Source: Undibacterium hunanense (GTDB lineage: Bacteria; Pseudomonadota; Gammaproteobacteria; Burkholderiales; Burkholderiaceae_D). From it: a stretch of DNA of 64,000 nt. The position numbers were made by a program, and so were the translations under genes. The stretch spans positions 62,001 through 126,000 of the forward strand of contig NZ_JACOGF010000009.1 in the NCBI RefSeq assembly GCF_014284335.1, in the 5' to 3' direction. Positions 36,143-44,760 of this stretch are shown piece after piece (the stretch's first letter is position 1; each line of letters begins with the position of its first letter). The notes under the pieces were generated by a model. That model worked only from the letters and a program-made list of their open reading frames with translations, had not been told where the DNA came from and ran no database searches.

Positions 36143-38416
36143 ATGCAAAATCATATTGATAAAAAAAGCATGCTTGCGTATGGCTTCGTGCTTGTACTGT
36201 CCGGGAAGTTGGTCGAAGCAAGCGCGCAAGATGCAGTTGCGACTGGTTCGGCAGTCGCTGCACCAGCGGTGAAGTTGCAGTCGGTTACTGTGACGGCAGA
36301 GCGCAGGGAAGAAAATATCAAGAATGTCCCGGTATCTGCATCCATAGTGGCCGATGAGCAACTGGCTGTTCTCAACTCTGGTGGCCAGGATATGCAAATG
36401 CTCGCCGGCAGGGTACCCAGCTTAAATGTGGAATCTTCATTTGGACGTTCTTTTCCACGCTTCTACATTCGTGGTTATGGCAACGTGGATTTTCATCAAA
36501 ACGCTTCTCAGCCGGTGTCACTGATCTATGATGATGTGGTACAGGAAAGTCCGGTGTTGAAAGGTTTTCCCGCATTTGATCTGGAACGTGTTGAAGTGCT
36601 GAGGGGACCTCAAGGCTCATTGTTTGGACGAAATACGCCTGCCGGCGTAGTCAAATTCGATTCGGTTCAACCTGCACCTAATCGTAATGCTTACGTTTCC
36701 ATTTCTGATGCTACGCACAATACGGCTAATTTGGAGGCGGCCATGAACCTGCCCGTAGGGACTGACCTGGCGGCCAGGCTTTCCATATTGCACCAGCATC
36801 GCGATAACTGGATTGACAATTCATATACAGGGGAGCAAAACCGATACGGAGGATATGATGACAGTGCCATGCGCTTTCAGTTGCTATACAAGCCAAATGC
36901 CGATTTCAGTGCGCTTGCCAACATCCACGCACGGACGCTGAACGGTAGCGCGTCTTTGTTTCGTGCCAATATCATTCAGCCGCGCAGCAATGCGCTTGTC
37001 CCCAACTTTGATATCGGCAGCCTGGCCACTGATGGGGGGAATGGACAGCATCTGGAAAATTACGGTGGCAGCCTGAAACTAAAGTGGCGGTTCGGGGATA
37101 TGAGTCTTCATTCGATAACAGGCTACGAAACGGTGCGCGTATTCAGTCGCGGGGATATTGATGGCGGCTATGGTGCTGCGTTTACGCCGGTTTCGGGTCC
37201 GGGGTTGATTCCATTCCCGGTTGAATCTGCGGATGGAACATCTGGTCACCATCAATTTACCCAGGAATTTCGCCTTGAATCCAGTCCAAATGCAGGGCTC
37301 AAATGGCAAACCGGTCTGTTCTATTTTGACGAAAAATACCAGATAGATAGTTATAGCTATGATTCCTTGTCCGCTGGTGTGCTGACCAGCGACGTACGCT
37401 CACATCAAAAAAATGATGCCTGGGGAGTATTCGGTTCGCTTAATTATGATGTCAGCGATTGTTTCAATCTGCGTGCCGGTTTACGTTACACGCGAGACCG
37501 GAAGTATTTGATGACAGAGGCATCGAATAAACCGGATGGCAGCTCGGATATTGACCGGTCTGCCGGGCTGGCAGCGAGTAATACTGTTTCCAAGTTTAAC
37601 TGGGATGTCAGTGGAGTTTATAAATTGTCTGACACAGCCAATCTGTATTCGCGTGTTGCAACTGGTTTTCGTGGGGCAACGATTCAACCTGCGGGATCTT
37701 TTAACCCGATGTCCGTGGCGCAACCTGAAACCATTACTTCTGTTGAAGCCGGATTCAAGGCCGACTTGTTCCAGCGCCGGGCGCGTTTAAATGCGGACAT
37801 CTATGCTTACAATGTGAAGGGATTGCAATTAACGGCAGTAGGGGGCACATCAAATTCTGCAATCTTGCTGAATTCAAAAAAGAGTGTTGGCCGTGGTGTT
37901 GAAATGGATTTTGAAGCGTATTTGACAGATGACCTGCTCATGACCCTGGGCGGTAGTTATAACTTCACACGAATAGACGATGCTGCCCTGGCAGTAGGTG
38001 TATGTCGCTCTTGTACTGTGCTCAATCCTACCTATGTAAGCGCAGGTGGCAGCACGCTGGCGCTTATCGATGGCAATCCTTTGCCGCAGGCACCGAAATG
38101 GGCTGCCAACTTTACACTGCGCTATAGCGTGCCGTATCGGAACGGGGAGTTTTTTGCCTATACTGACTGGGTCTATCGCAGCCAGGTCAATTTCACACTA
38201 TACAAATCGACGGAGTTCTCTGGCAAGCCGCTCCTGACTGGTGGCCTGCGTCTTGGTTACAAATGGAATGGCGACCGATACGAGCTGGCCATGTTTGGAC
38301 GTAATATCACGAATCGGGTCCAAATTGTTGGCGGTATTGACTTTAACAACCTGACCGGTTTCGTCAATGATTACAATCCGCGCATAATTGGCTTGCAATT
38401 CACTTCGCGGTTTTGA
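36143..38416 (+). CDS. TonB-dependent outer-membrane receptor 1 of the nucleoside locus
   Basis: 757 residues. Signal peptide ending VEASAQ; TonB-box region LQSVTVTAERREENIKNVPV; plug with LERVEVLRGPQGSLFGRNTPAG; then a barrel ending in FTSRF with terminal Phe. This belongs to the Fec/Cir-like TonB receptors that import bulky substrates. AAGGGGAA supports ATG 36143 over the upstream GTG at 36110. It precedes a PfkB kinase gene and is controlled by a palindrome shared with the second receptor, so I expect an organic ligand such as a nucleotide or glycoside instead of iron. Confidence 0.93.
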   Translation: MQNHIDKKSMLAYGFVLVLSGKLVEASAQDAVATGSAVAAPAVKLQSVTVTAERREENIKNVPVSASIVADEQLAVLNSGGQDMQMLAGRVPSLNVESSFGRSFPRFYIRGYGNVDFHQNASQPVSLIYDDVVQESPVLKGFPAFDLERVEVLRGPQGSLFGRNTPAGVVKFDSVQPAPNRNAYVSISDATHNTANLEAAMNLPVGTDLAARLSILHQHRDNWIDNSYTGEQNRYGGYDDSAMRFQLLYKPNADFSALANIHARTLNGSASLFRANIIQPRSNALVPNFDIGSLATDGGNGQHLENYGGSLKLKWRFGDMSLHSITGYETVRVFSRGDIDGGYGAAFTPVSGPGLIPFPVESADGTSGHHQFTQEFRLESSPNAGLKWQTGLFYFDEKYQIDSYSYDSLSAGVLTSDVRSHQKNDAWGVFGSLNYDVSDCFNLRAGLRYTRDRKYLMTEASNKPDGSSDIDRSAGLAASNTVSKFNWDVSGVYKLSDTANLYSRVATGFRGATIQPAGSFNPMSVAQPETITSVEAGFKADLFQRRARLNADIYAYNVKGLQLTAVGGTSNSAILLNSKKSVGRGVEMDFEAYLTDDLLMTLGGSYNFTRIDDAALAVGVCRSCTVLNPTYVSAGGSTLALIDGNPLPQAPKWAANFTLRYSVPYRNGEFFAYTDWVYRSQVNFTLYKSTEFSGKPLLTGGLRLGYKWNGDRYELAMFGRNITNRVQIVGGIDFNNLTGFVNDYNPRIIGLQFTSRF

Positions 38417-38496
38417 CCGCATATGAAATTTTATGAGGGACAGTGGGCCCTTTTGCCAATAGACGTAGCGAACGCGGTTTAAGCAAGGAGAGTCAA

Positions 38497-39435
38497 ATGC
38501 TGGAAAAAATGGGATTAGCGTCGCCTCGTCGGTGGGATATGTTGGCTTTTGGCGATCCCAATGTCGACCTGGTTTTTGCCGTTGATTATGCGCCTGGTGC
38601 GGATCAGAAGGTATTGGGCCGTCGGCTCGGACAATTTGCCGGTGGTACGGTGGCGAATGTGGCCTGCGCAGCAAGCAATCTGGGTTTGCCGACGCAGGTT
38701 TATGGTCGTGTTGGTGATGACAGTGAAGGGGTATTGCTGACGCGAGAATTTTCCCGTTTCGGTGTCGGGTTTGAGCAACTGAAGAAGATTCCGGATACCG
38801 CCTCTTCAATGGCGATTATCATGGTGGAGAGCAGTGGTGAAAAAGCTCTTATCTATTCACCGATGCAGGGCACTGTACCGCTGGGATCGTCTTTTCTTCA
38901 GGCCCTGACGCAAAGCCGCTTACTGTATGCCATGCCTTACGACATGGAAGAATTTAGCCTTGTCCACGGTCTGGCGCGCGAGGCCGGGGTCATCGTTGCC
39001 ATTGATGTCGAAGCGGTCATGATTACTGACCTGGCACATATGCGCAGGCTCATGGCGATGTGCGATATCGTATTCATGAATGAAGCGACCTATCTGAGCA
39101 TTTTCAATGAAGCGCCGCAGTTGAAGGCGATGCAGGAGAGGCTCCATTCCAGACAACAGATACTGGTGGTCACGCGCGGTTCTCATGGCGCAATGGCGGT
39201 TAGTGGTGATGTCGGGGTTGATGTGCCCGCATTTCATACAACGGTGATTGACACTACTGGCGCGGGGGACTGTTTTAATGGGGCTTTTCTGGTGGCCTTG
39301 TTTGATGGTCTGTCACTGGCAGCATCCTTGCGATTTGCTTGTGCTGCAGGCAGCTTTGCGCTGGAAGCGACAGGGGCGCGTTCTGCTTTGCCTACCAGGG
39401 CACAGGTAGACGCCAGGCTCGCCTTATACGCGTAA
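38497..39435 (+). CDS. PfkB-family carbohydrate or nucleoside kinase
   Basis: 312 residues from ATG 38497 (AAGGAG seven bases upstream; the frame is open to 38443). PfkB signature 1 appears as FAGGTVANVACAASNLGL and signature 2 as DTTGAGDCFNGAFLVALF, with the catalytic aspartate in GAGD. Ribokinase, nucleoside kinases and pseudouridine kinase all belong here; the substrate cannot be assigned. Encoded 80 bases after the TonB receptor and ahead of the convergent GntR gene. It could trap ribose or an imported riboside by phosphorylation. Confidence 0.92.
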   Translation: MLEKMGLASPRRWDMLAFGDPNVDLVFAVDYAPGADQKVLGRRLGQFAGGTVANVACAASNLGLPTQVYGRVGDDSEGVLLTREFSRFGVGFEQLKKIPDTASSMAIIMVESSGEKALIYSPMQGTVPLGSSFLQALTQSRLLYAMPYDMEEFSLVHGLAREAGVIVAIDVEAVMITDLAHMRRLMAMCDIVFMNEATYLSIFNEAPQLKAMQERLHSRQQILVVTRGSHGAMAVSGDVGVDVPAFHTTVIDTTGAGDCFNGAFLVALFDGLSLAASLRFACAAGSFALEATGARSALPTRAQVDARLALYA

Positions 39436-39487
39436 TAATCCGGCGCGGTTTTTCAGTACCCCTGCATGTCACGTTGCAGGGCTATCA

Positions 39488-39529
39488 CATTCCTCATTGC
39501 GCATTCCTCATTGCCCATTCCTCAATGTC
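39488..39529. repeat. Three tandem copies of a 14-bp unit
   Basis: CATTCCTCATTGCG, CATTCCTCATTGCC and CATTCCTCAATGTC follow each other without gap between the converging kinase and GntR genes, ending three bases before the GntR stop. Likely a slippage product; no function seen. Confidence 0.85.
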
Positions 39530-39531
39530 TC

Positions 39532-40314
39532 TTAGCCATTACTCCATTTGTTGATGCGCGTCTTGTAGCGATACGATGGGACATACTTCATTTCGCAATA
39601 TTCTATCGGTTCACGCCTGTCTGACAGCATGACACGTTCACACACCAGCAGAGGGGTGCCAGGTCCGACGCCCAGCAAGAGCGCATCATCCGCAGAGGCG
39701 GCAATGGCGCCGACGCTCTCAAGGCTTTCTGACGGCTCGATAGAAAACTTGTCGATCAGCAGACGATACAGCGAACCGGCCCGCTCAAGCTCTTTACGCT
39801 CCAGCCGCGCACCCTGGGGAAGATGCAGATAAGAATCCTGCAAGCCTACCACCGCGTCATCCATCAGGCGCAAACGTCTGATGCGCATTAAGGGCACATG
39901 CGCCTCTACATGCAGCAGGCTGGCAATCGCCATATTGGCTGCGACGTTTTCCATGGAGAGGATTTTCTGGCCAGGCGTGCCGCCGCGTTTGAGTGTGTCT
40001 TCTGAAAAACTGTCCAGGAAGCGGGACATCTGGCGCACGGCAGCAGGGGCTGCGAAAGTGCCTCGTCCGTGATCGCTGTACAGGACGCCGCGTTCTTCCA
40101 GCAGACGGATAGCTTTTCTGACGGTATCCCGGCTTACTTTAAAGCTGATGGCAAGATCTCTTTCGGCGGGCAGGGGTTCATTCGGCGCAATTTTCCCGGA
40201 CTCCATATGTAGCTGCAAAGTTTCGGCCAGTTGTCGGTACAGAGGGGCGGACGATTTTTCGACCGGATTCTGGTTGGTCGGGATGGTCTCGCTACTTTGT
40301 CTCTTGGTACGCAT
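39532..40314 (-). CDS. GntR-family transcriptional regulator with UTRA domain (HutC type)
   Basis: 260 residues from ATG 40314; an ATG at 40395 (287 residues) is also in frame but lacks a ribosome site, whereas AAGGAA precedes 40314. The winged helix reads PLYRQLAETLQLHMESGKI, PLPAERDLAISFKVSRDTVR and LYSDHGRGTFAAP. The UTRA effector domain follows (VPLMRIRRLRLMDDAVVGLQ; LLVCERVMLSDRREPIEYCE). HutC-type repressors release DNA on binding a small metabolite. Six TGGTACGTACCA-like palindromes in the surrounding promoters, one in front of this gene, are its probable operators. Confidence 0.93.
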   Translation of the reverse strand: MRTKRQSSETIPTNQNPVEKSSAPLYRQLAETLQLHMESGKIAPNEPLPAERDLAISFKVSRDTVRKAIRLLEERGVLYSDHGRGTFAAPAAVRQMSRFLDSFSEDTLKRGGTPGQKILSMENVAANMAIASLLHVEAHVPLMRIRRLRLMDDAVVGLQDSYLHLPQGARLERKELERAGSLYRLLIDKFSIEPSESLESVGAIAASADDALLLGVGPGTPLLVCERVMLSDRREPIEYCEMKYVPSYRYKTRINKWSNG

Positions 40315-40447
40315 GGTTTCGTCTATTCCTTTAAAAAGCACATTTCCTGATTTGGACGCTTTCGCCTTCGTATCGATGTCCGCTGCATCTTGCATGTCAA
40401 TGAATGGGCTTGAGCTTACAGATATCTGGTCGCATCAGTTGTATGTA

Positions 40448-40459
40448 AGGTGCATACCA
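40448..40459. promoter_or_regulatory. GntR operator candidate, copy 3 (autoregulation)
   Basis: AGGTGCATACCA, two changes from the palindrome. It lies before the GntR gene and, read leftward, is followed by TACATA, a -10-like box, so it may mediate autoregulation. Confidence 0.5.
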
Positions 40460-40522
40460 ATTTTTACACATTTCAGAAGTAATTGACATATTTTCTATGG
40501 AATAAGCACGATTTTCGTGCAT

Positions 40523-40534
40523 TGGATCGTACCA
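40523..40534. promoter_or_regulatory. GntR operator candidate, copy 4
   Basis: TGGATCGTACCA, with one arm degenerate. It lies between copies 3 and 5 and is not next to a clear -10 box; it may be an auxiliary site for looping. Confidence 0.45.
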
Positions 40535-40627
40535 ACCAAGAAATTTTTCTGCAGGCCTGCAAATTCCATGGAGCCTTTCTTTAAAAATCGATCATTTTGG
40601 TGCAAAAATGACTCATTATTATTTATA

Positions 40628-40639
40628 AGGTACGTACCA
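40628..40639. promoter_or_regulatory. GntR operator candidate, copy 5
   Basis: AGGTACGTACCA, one change from the palindrome. TATAAA (40641-40646) follows after one base on the plus strand, the same geometry as copies 1 and 6. Confidence 0.7.
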
Positions 40640-40776
40640 GTATAAAATATTTATACTAATTAAGGTGTGGTATTTTTAAATTATTCTTTCAAGGAAAACG
40701 TTATAAACCATTAAATATAAGGGTTAATGGGCGAATTGAGGAAATTGGAAAGAAATTTTAAATTTCTATTGATTAG

Positions 40777-40788
40777 TGGTACATACCA
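40777..40788. promoter_or_regulatory. GntR operator candidate, copy 6 (second TonB receptor)
   Basis: TGGTACATACCA, identical to copy 2, followed after one base by TATAAA (40790-40795). The receptor start is 110 bases downstream, giving a leader of about 95 bases. Confidence 0.75.
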
Positions 40789-40897
40789 ATATAAAATTAA
40801 TTCAACGGTTATCCATTGTTTTTCTTTCCGTCGAAATTCAGATGCAAATCAAGTCAGCTTAAGAATCGAAAACTTCACATGTCAATCGGGGGGTATC

Positions 40898-43378
40898 ATG
40901 TATCGTAGGATAGGAATGTTTGCAGCAGGAACGGTGGTGGCGTTTCAGTGGGGTGGTGCAGCCAGTGCGCAAGAGGCTGCCACTGCGGCTGCTGCTGTGT
41001 CGGCGGAAAATCCGGTTACCGTTGTCGAGGTCACCGGTAAAGTGCTGGGTAAAGGCGAGGCCCGGGCGAATAGCGTTATCGATAAAGAGACGATACAGCA
41101 ACAACCTGCGGGTCTTGATCCGCTCAAGTTACTGACCCGGGTGCCGGGTTTGCAAGTAGGGTCAAGTGATGCGTTGACAGGCAGCTTTTCAATGCGGCTG
41201 TCCATGCGTGGACTGAACAAAGAACAGATCGGTATATCAATCGATGGCATTCCTAACGGTTCGACCTTGTCGAATGGTGGAACCATGCCAAACCGTCTGA
41301 TGGATACGGCAAATATTTCCAGAGTCGATGTTTCTCAGACTGCCGGTGATCTTGGTACACCTTCCAATCAGGCCCTGGGTGGCTATATCGATTTCAGAAC
41401 ACGTGATCCCAGCAAGGAGCGTGGTGGTGATGCCGAGATATCGATCGGTGATTATGGCTATCAAAGGGCGTTTGTCCGTTACGACACTGGCCGGTTTGAT
41501 AATGGGATCAGCGCCTATGGCGACTTTTCGCATGAATATGTAAGAACCTGGCCAGGGGATCAGTCAGGCCGCAGCAAGCGCGATCATGCCGATATTCGTG
41601 TCCTGAAAGATCTGGGCAATGGTTCCAGTGTGCGCGCCACAGTCAGCTACAACAAAATGGCTGACAATGATTATGATGCCGTGGCATTGCGTGCTGTCAG
41701 TGCACCATTCTATAAATCAAATTTTGAAACCAATTCTGGCACGGATGGTTTGACTGATTACTGGACCGGCAATCCGGCTATCGATCAAAATTACCGTGGA
41801 ACACGCGGTATCGCGAGTACCGAAGTATTTTCCCACATTGACTGGATTCAAAAACTGGGTGATGCAAGCAAGCTCACAATCAAACCCTATTTCCATCATC
41901 AGGAAGGCGATGGATGGTTCTATGTTCCTTATAAACAGAGGCCGACCAATGGTAGCGTCTACAGTGCCGTGGCACCTGGCGGTTCGCCTGTGTCTACCGT
42001 GCAGGAATGTTATGCGAATCAATACCAGACATCTGCATCGGGCGGCTTGATCCCGACAGCTAGTGTGGTACTGACTGCGGATGCCAGCGCCAGGCTTCTG
42101 GCTGGTGCTTGTCCGGCGGCGGCTAAATATGCCATGAACCCAGTCAGTCAATGGGGCGCACGCGAGGCGACCACCCGGCGCGGTGGCTATGAAATGGATA
42201 GAAAAGGTACGCTTGCAGAATTGGCTACCAACCTCGATAGCGGTCACTCGCTCAGGGTAGGTGGCTGGTACGAACATATCAGCCGTGCAAAAACACGTAA
42301 CTGGTATCAGACCACAGACCCAACCGTCAGTTCGGCATACTCTGACAGTAATTTATATTCGATTACGCAAGATCGTCACTACAATTCCAATGCAGGAATG
42401 ATGTATGCGCAAGACAAGATGAATTTGCTGGATGATCGTTTCGAGCTGGATGTCGGTGCGACTTACCAGCGTTTCAGTGAAACTTACAGCTCGCCTGTCG
42501 AGTTTAATGGTGAACGCCAGTTGTCGGTTTCTTCAGGTATTTTGCCGAAAATTGCCGCGCTGTACAGGATCAATGACGATTGGGAATTCTTTGTCAGTGG
42601 TTCAAAAAACTTCAGTGCAATTCCCGATAGTGTTTTTGAAGGCACGGCAGCAGTCGATGCGAAGAATGGTATCAAACCAGAAACCTCGATTAATAAGGAT
42701 GCCGGTATTCGCTGGCTGAAAGGCCCCTACGGGCTGGGTATGACAGTCTATGCGATTGATTATCGTGACCGCATTTCCATCCAGAATGGCAATCCTAACG
42801 GGGACATTTTTTCTCGCGATGCAAAAACAACATTCCAGAATCTGGGTGGCATTAGTTCACGCGGCGTTGAACTGACTGCGCGTGCCAGTTTTGAACATCT
42901 GGAACTGTATGCCAATTATGCGTTCAATGACGCGCACTATGTAGAAGATACAGTGGCGGAAGGGATCAAGGCTGGTGACCCCGTACTGGGCGCAGCGCGG
43001 CATAATGCCTTTGCCGAAGTGACATGGAAATCATCTGCCGGCTGGCGTTTGACTGCCAATGCCAAGTATGTTGGCAAAGCAGCCGGTACCTACAATGTCG
43101 TCGCAAATACGGTAGTTAAAGGCGGCCCTGATTTCTATCCCAGAGAGTACATGCCCAATTACACCCTGATTGGTCTTTCTGGCAGCTATCGCCTGAATGG
43201 AAGTTTCCTGGGGGCCTTCACCAAAACAGAGCTCGCTTTCAATATCGACAATCTGTTTAACAAACAATATCTTGCCGGTGTGGGGTCTGAGCTGACAACG
43301 TCCAATCCTTTGACATCAGGACGATATTTTCTGGGTAGCCCGAGAACGCTGTTCGTAACGATGCGTACTCATTTTTGA
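40898..43378 (+). CDS. TonB-dependent outer-membrane receptor 2 of the nucleoside locus
   Basis: 826 residues. Signal peptide ending GAASAQ, a TonB-box-like VTVVEVTGK, plug domain with IDGIPNGSTLSNGGTMPNRL and VDVSQTAGDLGTPSNQALGG, and a barrel ending VTMRTHF. It differs clearly from receptor 1 in sequence and is longer. It heads the genes for the nucleoside binding protein and ABC importer (gap of 238 bases, so possibly a second promoter), making it the likely outer-membrane gate for their substrate. Start chosen from the GGGGGG ribosome site. Confidence 0.93.
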   Translation: MYRRIGMFAAGTVVAFQWGGAASAQEAATAAAAVSAENPVTVVEVTGKVLGKGEARANSVIDKETIQQQPAGLDPLKLLTRVPGLQVGSSDALTGSFSMRLSMRGLNKEQIGISIDGIPNGSTLSNGGTMPNRLMDTANISRVDVSQTAGDLGTPSNQALGGYIDFRTRDPSKERGGDAEISIGDYGYQRAFVRYDTGRFDNGISAYGDFSHEYVRTWPGDQSGRSKRDHADIRVLKDLGNGSSVRATVSYNKMADNDYDAVALRAVSAPFYKSNFETNSGTDGLTDYWTGNPAIDQNYRGTRGIASTEVFSHIDWIQKLGDASKLTIKPYFHHQEGDGWFYVPYKQRPTNGSVYSAVAPGGSPVSTVQECYANQYQTSASGGLIPTASVVLTADASARLLAGACPAAAKYAMNPVSQWGAREATTRRGGYEMDRKGTLAELATNLDSGHSLRVGGWYEHISRAKTRNWYQTTDPTVSSAYSDSNLYSITQDRHYNSNAGMMYAQDKMNLLDDRFELDVGATYQRFSETYSSPVEFNGERQLSVSSGILPKIAALYRINDDWEFFVSGSKNFSAIPDSVFEGTAAVDAKNGIKPETSINKDAGIRWLKGPYGLGMTVYAIDYRDRISIQNGNPNGDIFSRDAKTTFQNLGGISSRGVELTARASFEHLELYANYAFNDAHYVEDTVAEGIKAGDPVLGAARHNAFAEVTWKSSAGWRLTANAKYVGKAAGTYNVVANTVVKGGPDFYPREYMPNYTLIGLSGSYRLNGSFLGAFTKTELAFNIDNLFNKQYLAGVGSELTTSNPLTSGRYFLGSPRTLFVTMRTHF

Positions 43379-43616
43379 GTTTCTGGACTGAACTTTTAGT
43401 CTGAATTGTTAGCTTGGACTGTTGCGTAGAAATTCTCTGGCAGAGGATGAGGGAAATGTCAGGGCGTGGTACTCAATCGCTAGTGTTTTCCCAAAAGATT
43501 GGGGTACCACGCACTGTGCCGCCGGGGGCAACCGGCAGCACATCGCCAAAAAGCAACATGAAATGTTGTATGAATGTACGATACAAAAATCACAGGCATA
43601 TTGAAGGATTCCGGCA

Positions 43617-44744
43617 ATGCGGATAGTCAAAGAATTCTTTTTTCAGGTGGCATGCTTTGCTGCAATTATGGCATTGCTCTACCTGTTACTTGCTGTGACA
43701 GCGCGTACTGATATCCGCAAGCCAGGCAATGCGCAACTGCGGGTTGCCTTGTTCATCAACGGAACACTGGGGGATAAATCCTTCTTTGATTCGGCGGCAC
43801 ATGGCATGGACCAGGCCAGGAAAACATTGCCCGTATTTGCCAAGATCATTGAAGGTGGTGTTGACCCTACACGTTGGGAAGCCGCGTTGACGGATCTGGC
43901 CGACAGCGGAGAATATGACCTGATTATTACCGGCACATTTGCCATGGTGCCTTATGTACAAAAGCTTGCCGAAGAATTTCCAGAAAATCATTTCATGGTA
44001 TTTGATGCCGCAGTGGATTACCAGAAGTGCCGCTGCAAAAATGTCCATTCCATGCTTTTCAGACAGAACGAAGGCGCTTATCTTGCCGGCTTTCTTGCTC
44101 AAAAGCTGATGCAGAATGGCTTGCCGGATGTTGTTCCTGGCAGTGGTCTGGGAGTGATAGGCGGCATGCAGATTTCTGTCATAGAAGATTTTTTCACCGG
44201 ATTTCGTGCGGGTGCAAAAGCCGCATCGTCAGATGCGCAGATTTTGAGTCAGTTCGCCAATTCTTTTTCTGACCCCGCCGCAGGCAAGGATATCGCCAAA
44301 GCGCAATATGCGCGCGGTGTGGGGCTTATTTTTCATGCAGCGGGTGCAACCGGGCAGGGCGTCAATGAGGCTGCGGCAGAGGCGCGTCGCTATGCAATCG
44401 GTGTGGACATAGATCAATATGCCTTATACCGGGTATCTAATCCGCAACGCGCAGCGCGGATAGTGACATCCGTCATCAAGAACGTGGATGTCGGTATTTT
44501 ACGTGCGGTACAGCAGCAACTGGCAGGCAGCCTGGCATATGGACAGATTGAATCGCTCGGTCTGGCTGAAGGCGGTGTGCGTCTGGTGCGCGATTCAGAC
44601 GTCATGGCGAAGGTGCCTGCGGAAGTGCTGAAAAGTCTTAATGAAACAGAACGTGCCGTGATTGAAAAACGTGTCCAGGTTCCTGGTGTTTTTACACAAA
44701 TGCCCATTGCGAGCGGCGACGCATCCGTAAAGAGCAAGCCCTGA
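43617..44744 (+). CDS. BMP/PnrA-family nucleoside-binding protein with N-terminal membrane anchor
   Basis: 375 residues. Residues 8-28 form one hydrophobic helix (FQVACFAAIMALLYLLLAVT) with no lipobox and no clear cleavage site, so the protein is probably anchored to the inner membrane. The BMP domain follows: LRVALFINGTLGDKSFFDSA, DLIITGTFAMVPYVQKLAEE, MLFRQNEGAYLAGFLAQKLM and GVIGGMQISVIEDFFTGFRA. BMP proteins are purine-nucleoside receptors of ABC importers. The next genes encode exactly such an importer. AAGGA precedes ATG 43617. Confidence 0.93.
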   Translation: MRIVKEFFFQVACFAAIMALLYLLLAVTARTDIRKPGNAQLRVALFINGTLGDKSFFDSAAHGMDQARKTLPVFAKIIEGGVDPTRWEAALTDLADSGEYDLIITGTFAMVPYVQKLAEEFPENHFMVFDAAVDYQKCRCKNVHSMLFRQNEGAYLAGFLAQKLMQNGLPDVVPGSGLGVIGGMQISVIEDFFTGFRAGAKAASSDAQILSQFANSFSDPAAGKDIAKAQYARGVGLIFHAAGATGQGVNEAAAEARRYAIGVDIDQYALYRVSNPQRAARIVTSVIKNVDVGILRAVQQQLAGSLAYGQIESLGLAEGGVRLVRDSDVMAKVPAEVLKSLNETERAVIEKRVQVPGVFTQMPIASGDASVKSKP

Positions 44745-44760
44745 TGCCATAGAGCAGACC

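Larger units (their letters stand above)
40315..40897. other. AT-rich control region between GntR and the second TonB receptor
   Basis: No gene is supported here. The region carries four operator-like palindromes (40448, 40523, 40628, 40777). Possible -10 boxes TATAAA follow the last two (40641-40646 and 40790-40795). The receptor start at 40898 is set by a GGGGGG ribosome site, and an upstream open frame from 40727 is rejected because it would contain an operator. Confidence 0.7.

Noticed and set aside
40727-40897. Extended N-terminus of the second TonB receptor
   Set aside because: It would contain an operator and precede the signal peptide by 57 residues; the GGGGGG site supports the start at 40898.
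43464-43510. GGTAC-containing sequence before the BMP gene as a further GntR site
   Set aside because: The arms do not form the palindrome; at most one half-site matches.
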